A stretch of 64,000 nt of DNA from Rhodovastum sp963804495 (lineage in GTDB: Bacteria; Pseudomonadota; Alphaproteobacteria; Acetobacterales; Acetobacteraceae), in contig CAWDQN010000012.1 in the NCBI GenBank assembly GCA_963804495.1, positions 263,060 to 327,059 of the forward strand. The letters are read 5' to 3'. Of this stretch, positions 61,238 to 64,000 are shown in pieces. The notes under the pieces are model-generated. The model saw nothing but the letters and a program-made list of their open reading frames with translations. It had not been told where the DNA came from and ran no database searches. The translations under genes and the position numbers were made by a program. How positions within the stretch are numbered: the stretch's first letter is position 1; each line of letters begins with the position of its first letter.

Positions 61238-61665
61238 TTCCGTTCGCAACGAGCAGCCCGGATGTCACAGATAGGGTTCGGAAGGCCCATCCGCTTGATC
61301 TGCACGGTGGCGGTATTGCGCGCATGGGCCTTCCAACCCAATGAGGGTTGCCCCTGGCTTACTCGCCTGCCGGCTCGATGCCGGTGCCCGTGTCCCACCG
61401 CTCGCGCCACATTATCCCGAGCCACGCGACGGTCGGGACGGGCCCCACGTCCCGCGAAGGCGGGTGGCATCATTCGACCGGGCGTGACTGGCGGTGACGG
61501 AAGAGCGTTCCGCGCCGGTCCCCGCCGCGTGTGCCGCGGGACCGCGAACCTAGGGTTTTCAGTTGACCGCTTGACCGCAGCCCGTCCAAGTTAACCTGCG
61601 GCGTGCGAAGGCGGGGGGAAACGCACGCGGAAGTTGGTCCTCTGTTTTATAGGAGGGGCTTCGCT
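61238..61665. other. 428-bp leader region before the cidA/lrgA-like gene
   Basis: No open frame with conserved features. Contains GTTGACCGCTTGACCG, a short direct repeat near 61562-61577 that could be part of a promoter or operator, and several GC-rich inverted repeats. No terminator with a T run is evident. Confidence 0.4.
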
Positions 61666-62064
61666 ATGCTCAATGCGTTTCTGCTTCTGGTGATATTACA
61701 ACTGACTGGCGAACTCATTGTCGAAAGCCTGGCGGTTCCCGTGCCGGGAATGGTGGTCGGTCTCCTGCTTCTGTTAGGTATTCTAGTGCTGCGTGCCCGC
61801 TGGCTCGGCACGGCGCACGCCATTCCTCCTGGCCTCGACGCCACGGCGCGGGGCCTGCACTGGAACTTTGGACTGCTTTTCGTTCCCGCCGGCGTTGGCG
61901 TGCTGACGCAATACGATCTTCTGGCGACCGAGGGAGCGGCGATTCTGGCCGCGGTTCTGGTCTCCACTGTGTTGGCCATCGCCCTAACGGCGCGGATCGC
62001 AGATCAGCCCCTGGTTGAGCAGCAGGCGACCGTACAGGGTCTCTCACCGGAGTTGCCGCATTGA
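61666..62064 (+). CDS. lrgA: CidA/LrgA family holin-like membrane protein
   Basis: 132 residues with four membrane helices, starting LLLVILQLTGELIVESL and containing VPVPGMVVGLLLLLGIL and FGLLFVPAGVGVL, the family core. Such proteins act with an LrgB/CidB partner in control of lysis or in glycolate/pyruvate transport. AGGAGG at 61651-61656 is a good ribosome site. It overlaps the lrgB gene (TGATG). Confidence 0.9.
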   Translation: MLNAFLLLVILQLTGELIVESLAVPVPGMVVGLLLLLGILVLRARWLGTAHAIPPGLDATARGLHWNFGLLFVPAGVGVLTQYDLLATEGAAILAAVLVSTVLAIALTARIADQPLVEQQATVQGLSPELPH

Positions 62065-62789
62065 TGCCCACCGACTTCGCGCTGGCCGGCAAGTGGTTGG
62101 CGGTGCACCGGCCCCTGGGCGCCCTTGGGCTTACCCTCGGCGGTTATGCGATCGGACATTTTCTGTGGCGTCGCAGCGGCAAGCACGCAGCCCTGAACCC
62201 GACGCTCATTGCAATCGCCATCGTCGCCGCGGCGCTTCTGGCGATGCATCTTGACTACCGAACCTATTTCGAAGATGCGCGGATAGTGCACCTGCTGCTG
62301 GGCCCAGCCGTGGTCGCGCTGGCCGTACCGCTATACCGGCATCTCCCGGCGCTGCGGGCGCGCGCCGGCGCTTTGGTGGCTGCGCTGCTGACCGGGTCGC
62401 TCGTCGCGATCCTCTCCGTGACGTTCATCGCTTGGTGCCTTGGCGCGTCGCGGCTCACGATTCTCTCCCTCGCCCCAAAATCGGCCACCACCGCCGTCTC
62501 CATGGCGGTGTCGCAGTCCATCGGTGGCGTCGCTGCGCTGACGGCGCTGGTGACCGTGACGGCTGGCATCATTGGCGCGCTGCTGGGCCCGCCGCTGCTC
62601 AACGCGATGCGTGTGCGTGACGCGATCGCGCGCGGCTTTGCCATGGGTATTGCCAGTCACGGCATCGCTACCGCCCGCGCCTTTCAGGAAAGCGAGGCCG
62701 CCGGCACGGCATCCGGTCTCGCTATGGGGTTGAACGCGGTGCTGACCGCGATGCTCATTCCAATGTTGCTCAGGATAGTTGGCGGTTAA
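62064..62789 (+). CDS. lrgB: LrgB/CidB family membrane protein
   Basis: 241 residues, about seven membrane helices. Conserved segments: HLLLGPAVVALAVPLYR and LAPKSATTAVSMAVSQSIGG, the LrgB signature, then GIASHGIATARAFQESE and GLAMGLNAVLTAMLIP. The partner LrgA-like protein is directly upstream with overlapping stop and start. Regulators of the LytSR or CidR type are absent here. Confidence 0.93.
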   Translation: MPTDFALAGKWLAVHRPLGALGLTLGGYAIGHFLWRRSGKHAALNPTLIAIAIVAAALLAMHLDYRTYFEDARIVHLLLGPAVVALAVPLYRHLPALRARAGALVAALLTGSLVAILSVTFIAWCLGASRLTILSLAPKSATTAVSMAVSQSIGGVAALTALVTVTAGIIGALLGPPLLNAMRVRDAIARGFAMGIASHGIATARAFQESEAAGTASGLAMGLNAVLTAMLIPMLLRIVGG

Positions 62790-63023
62790 GGCCCGGCGCG
62801 GGGTAAGACGGGGCGCGACGACATCGATACAATCTGGCGCCCCCAGCAGGCACCGGCGAATTGCCAAGGCGCGGGATTGTACGCGCAATACCTCGGGAGC
62901 CAGCCGTTATCTGTGGCGCAAGGCGCGGTGCGGGAATAGGTTGCTGAATGTTGGGCGACAGCGTTTCGGCGGCGGCGTTATTGTCCGGCCGGCCGACAAA
63001 ACAACTCACAGGGTGAGGAAATG

Positions 63024-63266
63024 ATGGTCAGATTGACGGTCCTGGTTGCCGCAACATCAGTGCTCCTGTCGCTTTGCGGAGCCGCTTATGCGGCCCCCCT
63101 ATGTGGGGGGAAAAATCAGCAGCCCTGCGCGCAACCTACCATCAGCGACGGCGCGGCGAAGGGGCAGGCGACCGAGCGGACATACACGCCGAACTCGGCA
63201 GGTGGAACCCACGGGACGCCGAGCATGGCGGTCAAAGGTTCCGGCGTTCCGAACAACACCCATTGA
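63024..63266 (+). CDS. Small secreted hypothetical protein
   Basis: 80 residues from the second of two adjacent ATGs (63021, 63024). GAGGAA at 63015-63020 spaces better to the second. Signal peptide LTVLVAATSVLLSLCGAAYA, then a short polar mature part (CGGKNQQPC, ERTYTPNSAGGTHGTPSMAV). No family is recognised. It ends shortly before a tandem repeat and IS debris. Confidence 0.55.
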   Translation: MVRLTVLVAATSVLLSLCGAAYAAPLCGGKNQQPCAQPTISDGAAKGQATERTYTPNSAGGTHGTPSMAVKGSGVPNNTH

Positions 63267-63293
63267 AACCCGATCCCGCCCCGCGGCCACCGC

Positions 63294-63329
63294 CAGACTG
63301 TAGCTGGCGGACAGACTGTAGCTGGCGGA
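63294..63329 (+). repeat. Exact 18-bp tandem duplication
   Basis: CAGACTGTAGCTGGCGGA occurs twice in direct succession, between the small secreted protein and the IS3 remnant. Confidence 0.85.
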
Positions 63330-63540
63330 GCATGACTTCCGCAGGATGCCGCCGACGTTGACCTGGCCGCGGCGGAGTGGCCGGGGTGACGAGACACCCA
63401 GTTGCTGACCCCCTGCGGCAGAGGTGCGCCGCTTGCGGCACGTCCGGTCGCGCCGTCGTGGATGGCTGGCAATAAAGCCTGGCGATCACAGAGGCCCCGA
63501 ATGCCCGGGCCATCCGCACTGCCGCGGAGGCGAAAAGTAC

Positions 63541-64000
63541 CGAATATCCAAAGACGGCCATGTATAGTCAAGGCCTCTTCTAATGCCTCCCTACAGAATT
63601 CGACATCCATCGTGTTCGACAGCCGCCATGACAATACCTTCCAGCTGCTCCAGTCCATCACCGCCACCAGATACTGGAACCCGCGCTGCATCGGAATGTA
63701 GGTGATGTCCGCGCACCAGACCTGGTTCGGCTGGTCATTCACCTTGTTGCGCAGCAGATAGGGCCAGATCTTGTGCTGCGGATGCGCAACCGTCGTCTTC
63801 GGTCGCTGGTAGACCGCTTCCAGCCCCATCTTCCTCATCAGCCGCTTCGCCCGCTGGCGGCCAACCTCGTGGCCCAGTCGTCGCAGATGCCGTGACATCT
63901 GGCGGCTGCCATACCACGGCGTCTGCAAGAACTGCTCATCGATGATCCTCATCAATGTCAAGTTCAGCGGGATCTCATCGCACGCCCGTTCATAGTCCGA
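63541..64000 (-). mobile_element. Truncated IS3-family transposase (OrfB) remnant, open at the right edge
   Basis: Reading from the right edge: TPWYGSRQMSRHLRRLGHEV, GRQRAKRLMRKMGLEAVYQR, PNQVWCADITYIPMQRGFQY and the first catalytic aspartate in CADITYI match IS3-family DDE transposases (IS2/IS150-like helix-turn-helix and rve domain). At about 63541 the match stops in HGRLWIFGT; the second Asp and the Glu are missing. The frame continues leftward to 63116 as unrelated sequence. The start lies outside the window. The copy is inactive. Confidence 0.85.

Noticed and set aside
1..64000. tRNA or rRNA genes
   Set aside because: I looked for T-loop sequences (GGTTCGAATCC-type) with matching acceptor stems and found none; a tRNAscan-SE run would settle this.

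Overview
The window is a high-GC, densely coded chromosomal segment from an alphaproteobacterium. The gene orders are the usual alphaproteobacterial ones: DUF3576-leuS-lptE-holA, mnmE-mnmG-rsmG-parA-parB, hprK-rapZ-EIIA(Man)-HPr-EI, and tsaD facing hemC-hemD-mitofilin-hemY. Together with a bacteriophytochrome/heme-oxygenase pair and a TcuB-type protein, this suggests Rhodospirillales, possibly Acetobacteraceae. That placement is inferred from gene content and order, not from a phylogeny.

Layout. 0-5 kb: a bacteriophytochrome (open at the left edge), its heme oxygenase, ProX and a PPK2 kinase. 4.6-10.3 kb: a signalling cluster with a small DHp-like protein, a CheY-like regulator, a membrane PAS/degenerate-kinase/DnaQ-exonuclease fusion, a two-helix membrane protein and a solute-symporter/histidine-kinase fusion of the CrbS type. 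10.3-13.3 kb: tcuB facing ahcY. 13.4-20.5 kb: gpsA-rlmJ-tsaD on the minus strand, then hemC-hemD-mitofilin-hemY on the plus strand. 20.5-28.4 kb: two M23 peptidases, a glutamine-amidotransferase-like hydrolase, Kup, YggS, a ThiE-like protein, a porin and a DUF3576 lipoprotein. 28.6-38.9 kb: leuS, lptE, holA, parB, parA, rsmG (with two parS sites), mnmG, mnmE and a ferredoxin. 39-50 kb: DNA repair, oxidoreductases, an MFS exporter, a permease-free regulatory PTS, SirB1-like and Phd-like proteins, a lytic transglycosylase and a macro-domain protein. 51-64 kb: a looser, accessory-looking region of small secreted or unknown proteins, a diguanylate cyclase, a second lytic transglycosylase, an RTX-repeat protein, a cidA/lrgB pair, gene fragments and a truncated IS3-family transposase that runs off the right edge.

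Two features cut across the genes. First, a family of GC-rich, REP-like palindromic elements sits between genes at about ten places from 3.2 to 48.1 kb and is not seen from 48.2 to 64 kb. Several copies end in hairpins that could terminate transcription. Second, four genes (hemC, mnmE, the SirB1-like gene and probably the diguanylate cyclase) each read correctly only if one extra base is skipped. This suggests indel errors in the assembly more than gene decay.

How the genes work together: heme synthesis (hemC/D) and heme oxygenase would supply the phytochrome chromophore. AhcY recycles S-adenosylhomocysteine made by the methyltransferases. ParA/ParB/parS segregate the chromosome. EI-HPr-EIIA with HPrK and RapZ form a regulatory phosphorelay without sugar permeases. 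The symporter-kinase cluster probably senses a small carboxylate or amino acid.
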